A stretch of DNA of 55,336 nt from Streptomyces sp. AcH 505. Its GTDB lineage: Bacteria > Actinomycetota > Actinomycetes > Streptomycetales > Streptomycetaceae. Positions 36,511 through 45,539 of this stretch are shown piece by piece. Under the pieces are notes generated by a model, which was given only the letters and a program-made list of their open reading frames with translations, was not told the DNA's origin and made no database searches. The translations under genes were made by a program, and so were the position numbers. The stretch lies in contig NZ_JTIY01000001.1 of the NCBI RefSeq assembly GCF_000818175.1, positions 6,237,453 through 6,292,788 on the forward strand, in the 5' to 3' direction. How positions within the stretch are numbered: the first letter of the stretch is position 1; the number at the start of each line of letters is the position of its first letter.

Positions 36511-36768
36511 GGCTGCAGTTGACGAACGGAGGACGGGCGGCCGTCGGCGCCGCAGGTTCCGGCGGATCCCGTCGGCAGCCCGGCCGCTCGGCTCGCGACC
36601 GCTGGTCAACCGGGACATGGGGAATGTGGGCGGCGAGCGATGCCGGGTCTCCACCAGGCACCGTGCGGACCGGAGCAGGTGCCGAGAGAAGCTCAGTGGG
36701 AGCGCAAACACCGATTCATCCCGTCGTGTCCGGGCCATTGACGCGGTCATGACTGATGGCTAGCTTCT

Positions 36769-36780
36769 GAGAGCGCTCTC
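36769..36780. promoter_or_regulatory. LacI-type palindrome GAGAGCGCTCTC
   Basis: A perfect 12-base palindrome with a central GC step, similar to the GAGCGCTC core of streptomycete sugar-responsive LacI regulators such as CebR. It lies 306 bases before the GH59 ATG. Confidence 0.55.
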
Positions 36781-36869
36781 CTCCGTCATCGGTGCGTCTT
36801 GCCGTATGTGACCGGTCTGCCGGGAGGCCCCATGAATGCTGCACGGAAGTCTCTGGACCGCGCCCTCGC

Positions 36870-36881
36870 GACAACGTTGTC
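36870..36881. promoter_or_regulatory. LacI-type palindrome GACAACGTTGTC (intergenic)
   Basis: This is the intergenic copy of the 12-base palindrome, 205 bases before the GH59 start, with A/C flanks giving CGACAACGTTGTCA. The exact core is shared with sites inside both flanking genes. Confidence 0.65.
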
Positions 36882-37085
36882 ACACCCCGCTCCCGCGAAT
36901 GATCTCCGGGTCGGCGTCGGCGACGGGTGCGGGCAGATCCGCCGGAGGTCGACGGACCGGCCGACCGGCGACCCCGCCCCGCGCCGGCCGTCATGGTCGT
37001 TTCTGTTTCCTTGTCAGGGGCGTTGACTCGGAAACGAACACGACTCCACACTGTGCGCGATTCCCCCGGTGAAAGGATGTCAGTG

Positions 37086-39461
37086 ATGCGGAGATTGTTA
37101 AGACTTGCACCTCTATGGGTGCTGACGCTCCTCGCGGCCGCCTTGGCGGTGAGCGCGGTTCCGGCTCAGGCGGCTACGACATCGATCAGTGTGGACGGCG
37201 CCCAGAGCGGCCGGACGTTCGACGGAATCGGTGCGATCAGCGGCGGCGGCGGCAACTCGCGGCTGCTGACCGACTATCCGGCCGACCAGCAGTCCCAGAT
37301 CCTGGACTACATGTTCAAGCCCGGCTACGGCGCCAACCTCCAGCTGCTCAAGCTGGAGATCGGCGGCGACGCCAACTCCACCGACGGTTCCGAGCCGTCG
37401 ATCGAGCACAGCAGGGGCACGATCAACTGCAACGCCGGATACGAGTTCTGGCTGGCTGAGCAGGCCAAGGCGCGCAACCCCAACATTGGTCTGTACGGAC
37501 TGGCGTGGGCGGCGCCCGGCTGGATCAACGGCGGCTTCTGGTCGACCGACACCGTCAACTACCTGATCTCCTGGCTGGACTGCGCCAAGACCCACAACCT
37601 GAACATCAAGTATCTCGGCGGCTGGAACGAGCGTGGGCACGACGCCAACTGGTTCGTCCAACTCCGCTCCGCGCTCGACTCGCACGGTTACGGCGCCGTC
37701 CAGCTGGTCGCGGACGACAGCGGCTGGAACGTGGCCGACGACATGGCGAACAACAGTGCCTTCAACAACGCCGTGTCCATCATCGGCGCGCACTACTCGT
37801 GCGAGGGCGGGGACGGGGGTAACGCCCACACCTGCTCCAGCACCACGGCGGCGAAGAACAACGGCAAGCCGCTGTGGGACAGCGAGAACGGCTCGCAGGA
37901 CATGAACACCGGCGCCCCCGCGCTGATCCGGGCCATCACCCGCGGCTACATCGATGCCAGGATGACCAGCTACTTCAACTGGCCACTGATCGCCGCGATC
38001 TACCCCAATCTGCCGTACAACACCGTCGGTCTGGCGACTGCCGCCTCGCCGTGGTCGGGCAATTACCAGATCGGTGCCAGCACCTGGGCCACTGCCCAGG
38101 TCACCCAGTTCACCCAGCCCGGCTGGAAGTTCATCGACTCCGCTTCGGGTTATCTCGGCGGATCGGAGTCCAACGGCACGTACGTCACCCTGAAGTCGGC
38201 CAACAACTCGGACTACTCCACCGTTCTGGAGACCACGACGTCGACCTCGACGCAGACCGTGAACTTCTCGGTCAAGGGCGGGCTGTCCACCGGAGCGGTC
38301 CACGTGTGGGCGACCAACGTCAACTCGCCGAGCAACAGCTCGTCCTTCATCCACACCCAGGACATCACACCGAGCAACGGCTCGTACTCGCTGACGATGC
38401 AGCCGGGCTACGTCTACACCGTCAGCACCATCGCCGGCCAGGGCAAGGGCACCGCCACGTCGCCTGCCGCCCACGCGCTCGCACTGCCTTACTCCGACAA
38501 CTTCGACAACGTTGTCACAGGAGGTGAGGCGAAGTACCTCTCCGACATGCAGGGCTCCTTCGAGGTCCAGCCCTGCACCGGCCGGTCGGGCAAGTGCGTG
38601 CAGCAGATGGCTCCGGTCAAACCCATCGAGTGGCAGGACGACTCCGACTCGTACTCGCTGATCGGCGACCCCACCTGGTCCAACTACACGGTCAGCTCCG
38701 ACGTCTACCTGCGGAGCGCGGGGACGACCGAGCTGCTGGGCCGGGCCAACACCCAGCAGCGACCGCAGTCGCACATGAACGCCTACTATCTGCGCATTCG
38801 GGACACCGGCCAGTGGTGGATCGAGAAGATGTACACCGACGGCAGCAACCACACGCTGGCCACGGGTACGACGACAGCGTTGGGCACCGGCCAGTGGCAC
38901 AACCTGTCGTTCACGTTCCAGGGCTCGGAGATCAGCGCCAAACTCGACGGAAAGCAGTTCGGTTCGGTGAACGACTCGTCGTTCCAAACCGGCCAGGCCG
39001 GCCTCGGCATCCAGGGCTACCGCACCGACCAGTTCGACAACCTGTCCATGACCCCGGGCTCCGGCGGCGGCGGCACCGGGACCGGCGCGGTCAGCTCCGG
39101 CCTCAACGGCGCCAAGTGCCTTGACGACTACCAGGCTTCGACCACCCCCGGCGCTGTCGTGGACCTCTGGGACTGCAACGGCTCGTCGGCCCAGCAATGG
39201 ACGGTGGCCAACGGCGCGGTACGCAGCGGCGGCCTCTGCCTGGACGTGGTCGCCAACGGCACGGTCAACGGCAGTCTCGTGAATCTGTGGACCTGCAACG
39301 GCGCCGCCAACCAGCAGTGGACCGTCAGCAACGGCACGCTCGTCAACCCCGCAAGCGGACGCTGCCTCGATGTGCCCGGCTTCACCACCACCAACGGCAC
39401 CCAACTCGACATCTGGGACTGCAACGGCGGAGCCAACCAGAAATGGAACCTGCCCACTTGA
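37086..39461 (+). CDS. Secreted GH59 beta-galactosidase (galactocerebrosidase-like) with ricin-type lectin domain
   Basis: A 791-residue exported enzyme. The signal peptide ends near AQAA (residue 30). The GH59 catalytic domain starts GRTFDGIGAISGGGGNSRLL, with YGLAWAAPGWI, the acid/base E182 in GGWNERGHD and the nucleophile E267 in LWDSENGS. A beta-sandwich and a lectin-like domain (about 475-650) follow, as in GALC, then a Gly-rich linker and a ricin trefoil (about 665-791). GH59 enzymes release terminal beta-galactose. I chose the ATG at 37086 (GAAAGG upstream) over ATG 37077. The fifth codon is TTA (37098-37100), so translation probably needs the bldA tRNA. A palindromic operator copy lies inside at 38505. 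Confidence 0.9.
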   Translation: MRRLLRLAPLWVLTLLAAALAVSAVPAQAATTSISVDGAQSGRTFDGIGAISGGGGNSRLLTDYPADQQSQILDYMFKPGYGANLQLLKLEIGGDANSTDGSEPSIEHSRGTINCNAGYEFWLAEQAKARNPNIGLYGLAWAAPGWINGGFWSTDTVNYLISWLDCAKTHNLNIKYLGGWNERGHDANWFVQLRSALDSHGYGAVQLVADDSGWNVADDMANNSAFNNAVSIIGAHYSCEGGDGGNAHTCSSTTAAKNNGKPLWDSENGSQDMNTGAPALIRAITRGYIDARMTSYFNWPLIAAIYPNLPYNTVGLATAASPWSGNYQIGASTWATAQVTQFTQPGWKFIDSASGYLGGSESNGTYVTLKSANNSDYSTVLETTTSTSTQTVNFSVKGGLSTGAVHVWATNVNSPSNSSSFIHTQDITPSNGSYSLTMQPGYVYTVSTIAGQGKGTATSPAAHALALPYSDNFDNVVTGGEAKYLSDMQGSFEVQPCTGRSGKCVQQMAPVKPIEWQDDSDSYSLIGDPTWSNYTVSSDVYLRSAGTTELLGRANTQQRPQSHMNAYYLRIRDTGQWWIEKMYTDGSNHTLATGTTTALGTGQWHNLSFTFQGSEISAKLDGKQFGSVNDSSFQTGQAGLGIQGYRTDQFDNLSMTPGSGGGGTGTGAVSSGLNGAKCLDDYQASTTPGAVVDLWDCNGSSAQQWTVANGAVRSGGLCLDVVANGTVNGSLVNLWTCNGAANQQWTVSNGTLVNPASGRCLDVPGFTTTNGTQLDIWDCNGGANQKWNLPT
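38505..38516. promoter_or_regulatory. LacI-type palindrome inside the GH59 gene
   Basis: A third exact copy of GACAACGTTGTC, 1.4 kb into the GH59 coding sequence, encoding part of the peptide DNFDNVVTG. Its identity to the intergenic site suggests an auxiliary operator, though codon constraint could contribute. Confidence 0.45.
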
Positions 39462-39476
39462 TCCACGGCTGAGCCG

Positions 39477-39512
39477 GCCCGGGCGGACGCGCACCGCGGC
39501 GCCCGCCCGGGC
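39477..39512 (+). terminator. Hairpin after the GH59 gene
   Basis: GCCCGGGCGG (39477-39486) pairs perfectly with 39503-39512 around a 16-base GC-rich loop that can pair further. It sits 15 bases after the GH59 stop and may partly terminate the transcript. Confidence 0.65.
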
Positions 39513-39574
39513 TGCCATCCGCACGCCCGCGCCCGTCAGCCCCACCACCGCACAGTCACTGAGAGAGGTGCCCG

Positions 39575-41557
39575 ATGTCGAGACCTGTCCGTGGGCCACG
39601 CCCGCATCCGCGCCGGCGGTTCCACATGCTGCTCGGGGCGGGCGCGTTGGCCCTGGCCGTGTCCACCGTCACCGGTACGGGGCTGGCGGCGGGCCCGGCG
39701 GCCGCCGCGAGCGCCCCAGCCCGACCGACGCTGACCTTCGCCGACTCCGCGACGCAGGCAAAGCTCGGAGCCCCCTACACCAAGGCGCTGGCCAATTTGC
39801 TCGACACCAACACCGTCAGCTACGACCCGGCGGTGTACAACTCCTCCGGACTGATGACCGATGATCCGCAGACGTTCATCCGGGCGGGCGGCGGCTACGA
39901 CCAGCCGTGGACCCGGGACGCGGCGGTGAACAGCTGGAACGCGGCGAGCCTGCTGGAGCCGAAGCAGGCAGCGAACACCCTCTGGTCGGCTGTGGTCAAG
40001 CAGTCCGACGGGCAGCTGATCGTCCAGCAGGACAACGAGCAGTGGGACCAGGTCGTGTGGATGACGGGTGCCTGGAACCACTACCTGGTCACCGGTGACC
40101 GGACCTTCCTCACCCATGCCTATCAGGTGGCCACCAACACCCTGAATCTGCGCAGGAGTCAGAACTTCAACAGCAGTCGCGGGCTGTTCCAGGGGCCGTC
40201 CTTCTTCAATGACGGCATCGCGGGCTATCCGGCGCCGCCGGCCGACAGCGCGGAAAGCCACGGTGGTTACGTCGGCGACTACGCGGCGACCGCGACGATG
40301 ATGACGCTCAGCACGAACGCGGTGTACTACGCGGCCTACCGCAGTACCGCCCAGATGGCCGCGGCCCTGGGCAGGCCCGCCGGTGAGGTGAGCGCCCTCG
40401 GCGCGTCGGCCGACACGCTGAAGACGAAGATCAACCAGAACTTCTGGATCCCCGACAAGGGGCTGTACGGCTACTTCGTCCACGGCGACGACGGCATGTC
40501 CGGCCAGCTGGACCGGACGGAGGAAGGCACCGGCCTGTCCTTCGCCGTGCTCTTCGGTATCGCCGACTCCGGCCAGGCGCAGTCGATCATGCGCAACGCG
40601 CACGTGCAGCCGTACGGCATCGTGGACACCTACCCGAACTACGCCCGCTACAGCGACGCCAAGCCCGGCCGGCACAACATGGTCGTCTGGCCGATGGTGC
40701 AAGGGTACTGGGCCGATGCCGCCGCGCAGACCGGCAACCAGGCGCGGTTCGCGAACGAGGTCCAGGCCCTGGCCGGACTCGCCAACTCCAGCGGGCAGTT
40801 CGCCGAGATCTACAACGCGCAGACCGGAGCGGTGGACGGCGGCTGGCAGACCGGCGGCCACTGGACCGCCGCTCCCGACCAGACCTGGTCGGCGACGGCG
40901 TACCTGCGGATGATCGACAACGATCTGTTCGGCATGAAGTTCAGCACCACCGGCATCGACTTCCGGCCGACGCTGCCCGCCGGGTGGGGCGACGCCACGC
41001 TGAACGGCGTCCGGTACCGGGGCGCGACGCTGAACATCGCGCTCCACGGGTCCGGCAACGTCATCAGTTCCTTCAAGATCGACGGCACGGCTTCCTCGAC
41101 GCATGCCGTCTCCGCCGCGCTGACCGGCGCGCACACCGTGGACATCACCCTCTCCGGAGCGCAGCCCCTGCCCAGCACCGGCACCATCCTGTCGGGCGCG
41201 AACAGCGACAAGTGCCTCGACCTCAACGCCAACGCCACGGCGAACGGCACGCCCGTCCAGCTGTGGGACTGCAACAACACCACGGCACAGAGCTGGACGC
41301 GCCAGACGGACGGCACAGTGCGCGCCAACGGCAACTGCCTCGACATCAACGGCGCGAGCACCGCGGACGGGGCGCTCGTCCAGGAGTGGGCATGCAACGG
41401 CGGCTCCAACCAGCAGTGGAAGGTCACCAACGGCACCCTGGTCAACCCGGCGTCCGGCAAGTGCCTCGACGTCCCGGGCGGCAACACCGCCAACGGCACC
41501 CGGCTGGAGATCTGGACGTGCAACGGCGGCGCCAACCAGCGCTGGGCGACACCGTGA
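39575..41557 (+). CDS. Secreted (alpha/alpha)6-barrel glycoside hydrolase with ricin-type lectin domain
   Basis: A 660-residue exported protein. Its twin-Arg-like signal region (PRRRFHMLLGAGALALAVS) ends near residue 45. The catalytic part (about 55-530) looks like a six-hairpin glycosidase: YDQPWTRDAAVNSWNAASLLEP, EQWDQVVWMTGAWNHYLVTGD, EEGTGLSFAVLFGIADS and HNMVVWPMVQGYWADAA. This resembles the MGH1-like/GH63/GH15 fold group; I cannot assign a GH family or substrate. A C-terminal ricin trefoil (about 535-660) has CLDLN, CLDING and CLDVPGG repeats and QxW motifs. The ATG at 39575 has GAGAGG nearby. It lies inside a run of alpha-mannan and galactoside enzymes. Confidence 0.75.
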   Translation: MSRPVRGPRPHPRRRFHMLLGAGALALAVSTVTGTGLAAGPAAAASAPARPTLTFADSATQAKLGAPYTKALANLLDTNTVSYDPAVYNSSGLMTDDPQTFIRAGGGYDQPWTRDAAVNSWNAASLLEPKQAANTLWSAVVKQSDGQLIVQQDNEQWDQVVWMTGAWNHYLVTGDRTFLTHAYQVATNTLNLRRSQNFNSSRGLFQGPSFFNDGIAGYPAPPADSAESHGGYVGDYAATATMMTLSTNAVYYAAYRSTAQMAAALGRPAGEVSALGASADTLKTKINQNFWIPDKGLYGYFVHGDDGMSGQLDRTEEGTGLSFAVLFGIADSGQAQSIMRNAHVQPYGIVDTYPNYARYSDAKPGRHNMVVWPMVQGYWADAAAQTGNQARFANEVQALAGLANSSGQFAEIYNAQTGAVDGGWQTGGHWTAAPDQTWSATAYLRMIDNDLFGMKFSTTGIDFRPTLPAGWGDATLNGVRYRGATLNIALHGSGNVISSFKIDGTASSTHAVSAALTGAHTVDITLSGAQPLPSTGTILSGANSDKCLDLNANATANGTPVQLWDCNNTTAQSWTRQTDGTVRANGNCLDINGASTADGALVQEWACNGGSNQQWKVTNGTLVNPASGKCLDVPGGNTANGTRLEIWTCNGGANQRWATP

Positions 41558-41630
41558 CCCCGCGGCCGCCCAGCCCGCATCGCACCTCACACGTTTCCTC
41601 TCGACGACGGCGTCAAGAAAGGCGTTCCTT

Positions 41631-44600
41631 GTGAGAATCGGCAGACCGAACAACACGGTGGCCCGCTCGCTGCTGACCGTGGCGGTCGCATTCGCCCTGA
41701 CCGTGCCGACGTACGCGCTCACGCTCGCGCCCGCGGCCTCTGCCGCGCCCGCCGCTTCGGCCGCCGAGGCCCCCGCCTTCACCACCTCCTTCGAGTCCGG
41801 CCAGCCGCAGCCCACCTGGAACAGCACGGTGGAGACCAACGCGTCGGGCAGTCCGCGCACCTCCGGGATGTCCGCCGGCATGACCACCACGGTCGGCTCC
41901 GGCCCCGCGGCGGGCCCCGACATCAAACCCAACGTCGGTTTCACCGGGACCAAGGCGCTGCAGTACTCCGGCACCCACACCCAGAACGGCGGCGTGTGGG
42001 CGTGGAACAAGCTCTACAACGTGAACATTCCGGTCAGCCAGAACACCCAGCTGTCCTACGAGATCTTCCCCGAGCTGAGCCGCGGCGACCTGGCCTACCC
42101 GAGCACCTACGCCTCGGTGGACCTGCACTTCACGGACGGTACGTACCTCAGTGAGCTGTCCGGGGCGCCGCTGGACCAGAACGGCGTCAACCTGAGTCCG
42201 AAGGCACAGGGCACCGGCAAGATCCTCTACGCCGACCAGTGGAACCGCGTCGCGTCGGCCATCGGCCCGGTGGCCGCGGGCAAGACCATCGACCGTGTCC
42301 TGCTCGGCTACGACGACACCCAGGGCACGGCCAACTCCACCCAGTTCAAAGGCTGGGTCGACGACATCACCCTCGGCGCGGCGACGCCCAACACCTCGTC
42401 CAGCTACGCCCAGCACGTGGACACCCGGCGCGGCACCAACTCCTCAGGATCGTTCTCCCGAGGCAACAACCTCCCGCTGACGGGGGTCCCGAACGGCTTC
42501 AACTTCTACACCCCGGTCACCGACGCGGGCTCGTCGAGCTGGGAGTACGACTACGCGGCGCACAACAACGGTGACAACCTGCCGACCCTCCAGGCGCTCG
42601 GCGTGAGCCACGAACCGAGCCCGTGGATGGGGGACCGCGACCTGTTCCAGGTCATGCCGTCGGCCGCCACCGGCACACCCGACCTGAACCGCGGCAACCG
42701 TGCTCTGGCCTTCTCCCACGCCGACGAGATCGCCCAACCGCACTACTACGGCGTCACGTTCAAGAACGGCATCAAGGCCGAGATCGCCCCGGCCGACCAC
42801 TCCGCCGCATTTCGCTTCACCTTCACCGGCAGCAGCGGCAACCTGCTCTTCGACAACCTCAACAACAGCGGCGGTCTCACTCTCAACTCCAACGGCACAG
42901 TGGACGGATACTCCGATTCCGCGATCAGCAACGGTGCCGGCGCGACCCGGATGTACGTACATGCCGAGTTCGACCGGACCCCGGGCACGGCGACCAAGGT
43001 GTCCGGTCAGGGCAGGGACAACGTCACCGGGTACGCCAAGTTCGACACCTCGTCCGACAGGACGGTGACGATGCGCATCGCCACCTCCTTCATCAGCCTG
43101 GACCAGGCGAAGAAGAACCTCTCCCTGGAGATCCCGTCCGGCACGTCCTTCGACACCGTCAAGGACTCCGCCGAGCGGCAGTGGAACACGAAGCTCGGCA
43201 AGGTGGAGGTCCAGGGGGCCACCGACGACCAGCTCACCACCCTGTACTCGAACCTGTACCGGATGAATCTGTACCCGAACTCGGGCTTCGAGAACACCGG
43301 TACGGCCACGAGTCCGGTCTACAAGTACGCCAGCCCCTTCTCACCGGCCACGGGCAGCACCACCCCCACCCAGACCGGCGCGAAGATCGTCAGCGGCAAG
43401 ACCTATGTCAACAACGGCTTCTGGGACACCTATCGCACCGAGTGGCCCGCGTACTCCTTGCTGGAGGCGAACACCGCGGGTCAACTGGCCGACGGCTTCG
43501 TGCAGCAGTACAAGGACGGCGGGTGGACCTCCCGTTGGTCCTCGCCCGGCTACGCCGACCAGATGACCGGCACCAGCTCCGATGTCGCCTTCGCCGACGC
43601 CTACGCCAAGAACGTCACGAACTTCGACGCCCGTGCGGCCTACGAGGCGGCCGTGAAGAACGCCACTGTCGTTCCGACATCCGCAGGGGTGGGCCGAAAG
43701 GGCCTGGACACCTCGGAGTTCACCGGATACACCAACACCGGCCAGGGGGGCAGTATCTCCTGGTCCCTGGACGGCTACATCAACGACTACGGCATCGGCA
43801 CCATGGGCGCCAAGCTCGCGGCCGACCCGAACACATCGGCCGCCGACCGTAAGAAGTACCAGGACGAGTCCGCGTACTTCCTGGGACGGGCCCGGAACTA
43901 CACCACCGTCTTCAACAAGAACGTCGGATTCTTCGAGGGCCGCCAGCCCGGCGGCGCCTGGCGCGTGCCCGACAGCGGCTTCGATCCGAAGCAGTGGGGC
44001 AACGAATACACCGAGACCAACGCGTACAACTACGCCTTCACCGTGCCGCAGGACCCGAACGGCCTGGCGTCGCTGTACGGCGGCAAGAAGGGCCTCGAAA
44101 CCAAGCTCGACACCTTCTTCGCCACCCCCGAGACCGCCATAGGTGACGCCGGCGGCTACGGCGGCACCATCCACGAGATGACCGAGGCCAGGGACGTCCG
44201 CATGGGCCAGCTGGGCATGAGCAACCAGCCCTCGTTCGGCATCCCCTACGCGTACGACTACGCGGGGGCCCCGGCGAAGACCCAGGCCGCCGTCCGCCAG
44301 ATCCAGCAGCGACTGTTCACCGGCAGCGCGATCGGTCAGGGCTACCCGGGCGACGAGGACAACGGAGCCACCTCGACCTGGCAGATCTTCAGCGCGCTGG
44401 GTTTCTACCCGCTCCAGGTCGGCAGCGACAACTACGTCATCGGCTCGCCGCTGTTCACCAAGGCCACCGTCCACCAGGACAACGGCAAGGACATCGTCGT
44501 CAACGCCCCCGCCAACAACCGCAGCAACGTGTACGTCCAGTCACTCAAGGTCGACGGGCAGGACTGGAACAAGCTCTACCTGACCGGTACGCAGCTCAGG

Positions 44601-45539
44601 GCCGGCGCCACCCTGGACTTCACGATGGGTGCGCAGCCCTCCACCTGGGGCACCGGTGACAACACCCTGCCGGACTCCCTGACCCCGGCCGGCCAGGCGC
44701 CGCAGCCGCTCGGTGACACGACAGGAGCGGGACGCGGAAGCGCTGCGGCGTCCGACGGCACCAACGTCGGGGGACTGTTCGACGACTCCTCCGGCAGCCG
44801 GGTGACCTTCGCCGGTGCGACGCCCACGATCACCTACGACTACAGCGGCGGCTCGAAGCGGCAGCCCACCTTCTACACCCTCACCTCGGCCACCAACACC
44901 GCACAGGACCCCAAGAGCTGGACGCTCCAAGGCTCCACCGGCGGCTCGACCTGGACGACCCTCGACACCAGGACGAACGAGTCGTTCCCGAACCGGCTCC
45001 AGACCCGGCCGTTCAAAATCGCCGACCCGGGGGACTACTCCTCCTACCGGCTGGTGATCTCCGCAGACAACGGGGACGCGAGGACCGCGCTCGCCGAGGT
45101 CGAACTGCTCGCCACCGGTACCCAAGCCCCGGGGCAGACCGGCAACACCGGCCCCGTGGTCGCGGCCAACGGCAGCAAGTGCCTGGATGACAACGCCGCT
45201 TCGACGACGAACGGCAGCAAGATCCAGATCTGGAGCTGCAACAGCTCCCCCGCCCAGCAGGTCACCGTGGCAGGCGACGGAACCCTGCAGATCCTGGGCA
45301 AATGCGTCGAGGTCACCGGCAACGGCGGATCCGCCAACGGGACCCTCGTCGAACTCTGGGACTGCAACGGCGGCACCAACCAGAAATGGACCTACACCAT
45401 CTCCACCGGCGCGCTGCGCAACCCCCAGTCCGGCCGCTGCCTCGACGTACCCAACGCCACCACCACCGACGGAACCCAACTCGAAATCTGGGACTGCAAC
45501 GGAGCAAACAACCAGAAATGGACGGTACCGAGCGCATGA
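41631..45539 (+). CDS. Large secreted GH92 alpha-mannosidase with accessory domains and ricin-type lectin
   Basis: A 1302-residue exported enzyme. After a signal peptide (about 1-45) comes a beta-sandwich domain (about 48-260, FTTSFESGQPQPTWN to GWVDDITLG). The GH92 module (about 265-1000) has the catalytic-base region near residue 906 (GDEDNGATSTWQIFSALGFYP). A discoidin-like F5/8 segment (about 1050-1175, ending RTALAEVELLAT) and a ricin trefoil (about 1185-1302) follow. The large form resembles actinomycete GH92 enzymes acting on bulky substrates. Start is the GTG at 41631 after GAAAGG. Its stop overlaps the GH76 ATG as ATGA, so translation is coupled. The lectin segment is the near-identical partner of that in the first GH92 gene. 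Confidence 0.92.
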   Translation: MRIGRPNNTVARSLLTVAVAFALTVPTYALTLAPAASAAPAASAAEAPAFTTSFESGQPQPTWNSTVETNASGSPRTSGMSAGMTTTVGSGPAAGPDIKPNVGFTGTKALQYSGTHTQNGGVWAWNKLYNVNIPVSQNTQLSYEIFPELSRGDLAYPSTYASVDLHFTDGTYLSELSGAPLDQNGVNLSPKAQGTGKILYADQWNRVASAIGPVAAGKTIDRVLLGYDDTQGTANSTQFKGWVDDITLGAATPNTSSSYAQHVDTRRGTNSSGSFSRGNNLPLTGVPNGFNFYTPVTDAGSSSWEYDYAAHNNGDNLPTLQALGVSHEPSPWMGDRDLFQVMPSAATGTPDLNRGNRALAFSHADEIAQPHYYGVTFKNGIKAEIAPADHSAAFRFTFTGSSGNLLFDNLNNSGGLTLNSNGTVDGYSDSAISNGAGATRMYVHAEFDRTPGTATKVSGQGRDNVTGYAKFDTSSDRTVTMRIATSFISLDQAKKNLSLEIPSGTSFDTVKDSAERQWNTKLGKVEVQGATDDQLTTLYSNLYRMNLYPNSGFENTGTATSPVYKYASPFSPATGSTTPTQTGAKIVSGKTYVNNGFWDTYRTEWPAYSLLEANTAGQLADGFVQQYKDGGWTSRWSSPGYADQMTGTSSDVAFADAYAKNVTNFDARAAYEAAVKNATVVPTSAGVGRKGLDTSEFTGYTNTGQGGSISWSLDGYINDYGIGTMGAKLAADPNTSAADRKKYQDESAYFLGRARNYTTVFNKNVGFFEGRQPGGAWRVPDSGFDPKQWGNEYTETNAYNYAFTVPQDPNGLASLYGGKKGLETKLDTFFATPETAIGDAGGYGGTIHEMTEARDVRMGQLGMSNQPSFGIPYAYDYAGAPAKTQAAVRQIQQRLFTGSAIGQGYPGDEDNGATSTWQIFSALGFYPLQVGSDNYVIGSPLFTKATVHQDNGKDIVVNAPANNRSNVYVQSLKVDGQDWNKLYLTGTQLRAGATLDFTMGAQPSTWGTGDNTLPDSLTPAGQAPQPLGDTTGAGRGSAAASDGTNVGGLFDDSSGSRVTFAGATPTITYDYSGGSKRQPTFYTLTSATNTAQDPKSWTLQGSTGGSTWTTLDTRTNESFPNRLQTRPFKIADPGDYSSYRLVISADNGDARTALAEVELLATGTQAPGQTGNTGPVVAANGSKCLDDNAASTTNGSKIQIWSCNSSPAQQVTVAGDGTLQILGKCVEVTGNGGSANGTLVELWDCNGGTNQKWTYTISTGALRNPQSGRCLDVPNATTTDGTQLEIWDCNGANNQKWTVPSA
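45175..45521 (+). repeat. 347-bp lectin-coding repeat, inverted copy B
   Basis: Partner of 33747-34093. Only five bases differ by eye (at a Gly-Thr codon, a Leu codon, an Asn-Gly-Thr codon, a Thr/Ile codon and an Ala codon). Only one of these changes an amino acid (Thr to Ile). Confidence 0.9.

Larger units (their letters stand above)
36375..37085. other. 711-bp divergent regulatory region of the glycanase cluster
   Basis: There is no credible gene here. The region holds, from left to right: a GACAGCC-AC-GGCTGTC palindrome (36394-36409) and CACCGGACCGGTG (36409-36421), both in the GH92 leader; a minus-strand TTGACA -35-like hexamer (36462-36467); the GAATCAA inverted repeat (36491-36510); a GAGAGCGCTCTC palindrome (36769-36780); the GACAACGTTGTC palindrome (36870-36881); and a plus-strand TTGACT (37023-37028) before the GH59 gene. 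The density of palindromes suggests control by more than one regulator. Confidence 0.7.

Noticed and set aside
36799..37026. 75-codon frame with GGGAGG before an internal ATG in the GH92-GH59 gap
   Set aside because: Runs through the operator palindrome, has low-complexity Arg/Pro content and no family resemblance; treated as regulatory DNA.
37113..39599. 828-codon antisense frame opposite GH59
   Set aside because: Shadow frame; the plus-strand product has a signal peptide, catalytic motifs and a lectin domain.
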